A stretch of DNA of 63,776 nt. It comes from Chara braunii (taxonomy: Eukaryota; Streptophyta; Charophyceae; Charales; Characeae). The stretch is taken from contig BFEA01000229.1 in NCBI GenBank assembly GCA_003427395.1, forward strand, positions 2,082,780 to 2,146,555, read 5' to 3'. Numbering within the stretch: the stretch's first letter is position 1; each line of letters starts with the position of its first letter. A program made the position numbers and the translations under genes. Under the pieces are notes generated by a model that saw only the letters and a list, made by a program, of their open reading frames with translations, was not told where the DNA came from and did not search any database. Of this stretch, positions 63,726-63,776 are shown piece by piece.

Positions 63726-63776
63726 TGTAACACTCCGTACGACATACGGGGGGTTTATCGTACGAGGAAAAAAAAA
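63726..63776 (+). repeat. Possible LTR start at window end
   Basis: TGTAACACTCCGTACG resembles the TGTAACACCC start of many plant gypsy LTRs and contains a CCGTA..TACGG hairpin. The window ends 50 bases later. Confidence 0.3.

Overview
This window is eukaryotic, intron-era, repeat-dominated DNA from a draft assembly. It carries no rRNA, no conventional tRNA gene and no confidently recognisable host housekeeping gene. The mobile-element content is Ty3/gypsy LTR retrotransposons primed by initiator-Met-like and Asp-like tRNAs, L1-clade LINEs with a gag-like zinc-knuckle ORF1 and an EN-RT-zf ORF2, a Helitron Rep/helicase, a tRNA-derived SINE and 8-bp-TSD DNA transposons. That mix points to a plant or a streptophyte green alga (a charophyte such as Chara is my guess, not proven). 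Residual Nextera mate-pair junction adapter at bases 1-33 and two N gaps (12727-12838, 17244-17247) show it is a short-read scaffold.

Layout. (1) About 708-10722, minus strand: a nearly complete Ty3/gypsy element (gypsy-1). It has LTRs, a PBS, a single-frame gag-pol broken by a few C-to-T type stop codons, a PHD finger placed between RNase H and integrase, and an extra ORF after pol whose ATG overlaps the pol stop as ATGA. (2) 10723-11543 and 16039-23760, minus strand: one L1-like LINE (LINE-A), split by a DNA transposon at 11544-16038 that left an 8-bp target-site duplication (CGGTAGAC) inside the LINE reading frame. The DNA transposon carries subterminal GAACGCG motifs, palindromic hairpins, an older LINE fragment and a canonical hammerhead ribozyme. 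(3) 24441-28560: a foldback-repeat copy, a second LINE ORF1 (LINE-B) and a LINE 3' fragment (LINE-D). (4) 30521-37600: LTR-like sequence, minisatellites, a dispersed repeat and a SINE copy. (5) 37600-44702, minus strand: a decayed second gypsy element (gypsy-2) with gag, protease, RT (split by a foldback repeat), RNase H, integrase and a tRNA-Asp-type PBS; LTR-like sequence follows from 44703. (6) 46140-48700, minus strand: three tandem, mutually related, intron-interrupted modules of an unrecognised protein family. (7) 49000-53900: tandem repeats, a hairpin-dense tract and a tandem pair of hammerhead ribozymes with a 172-bp repeat unit. (8) 54690-57830, plus strand: a decayed Helitron helicase with a destroyed Walker A motif, plus a downstream accessory coding remnant. 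(9) 57940-63776: an LTR-start-like hairpin, a second SINE copy, several minisatellites, three more copies of the conserved hairpin core and a dispersed repeat matching 34 kb in inverted orientation.

The strongest candidates for something undescribed are: a small family of type III hammerhead ribozymes with covarying stems, dispersed in both orientations and once lodged inside a DNA transposon; a gypsy polyprotein with a PHD finger inserted before integrase, together with an ATGA-coupled extra ORF; a dispersed palindromic element with a conserved roughly 35-nt core in six copies; and the tandem uncharacterised exon family at 46-48.7 kb. All functional statements come from motifs read by eye; no database search was run.
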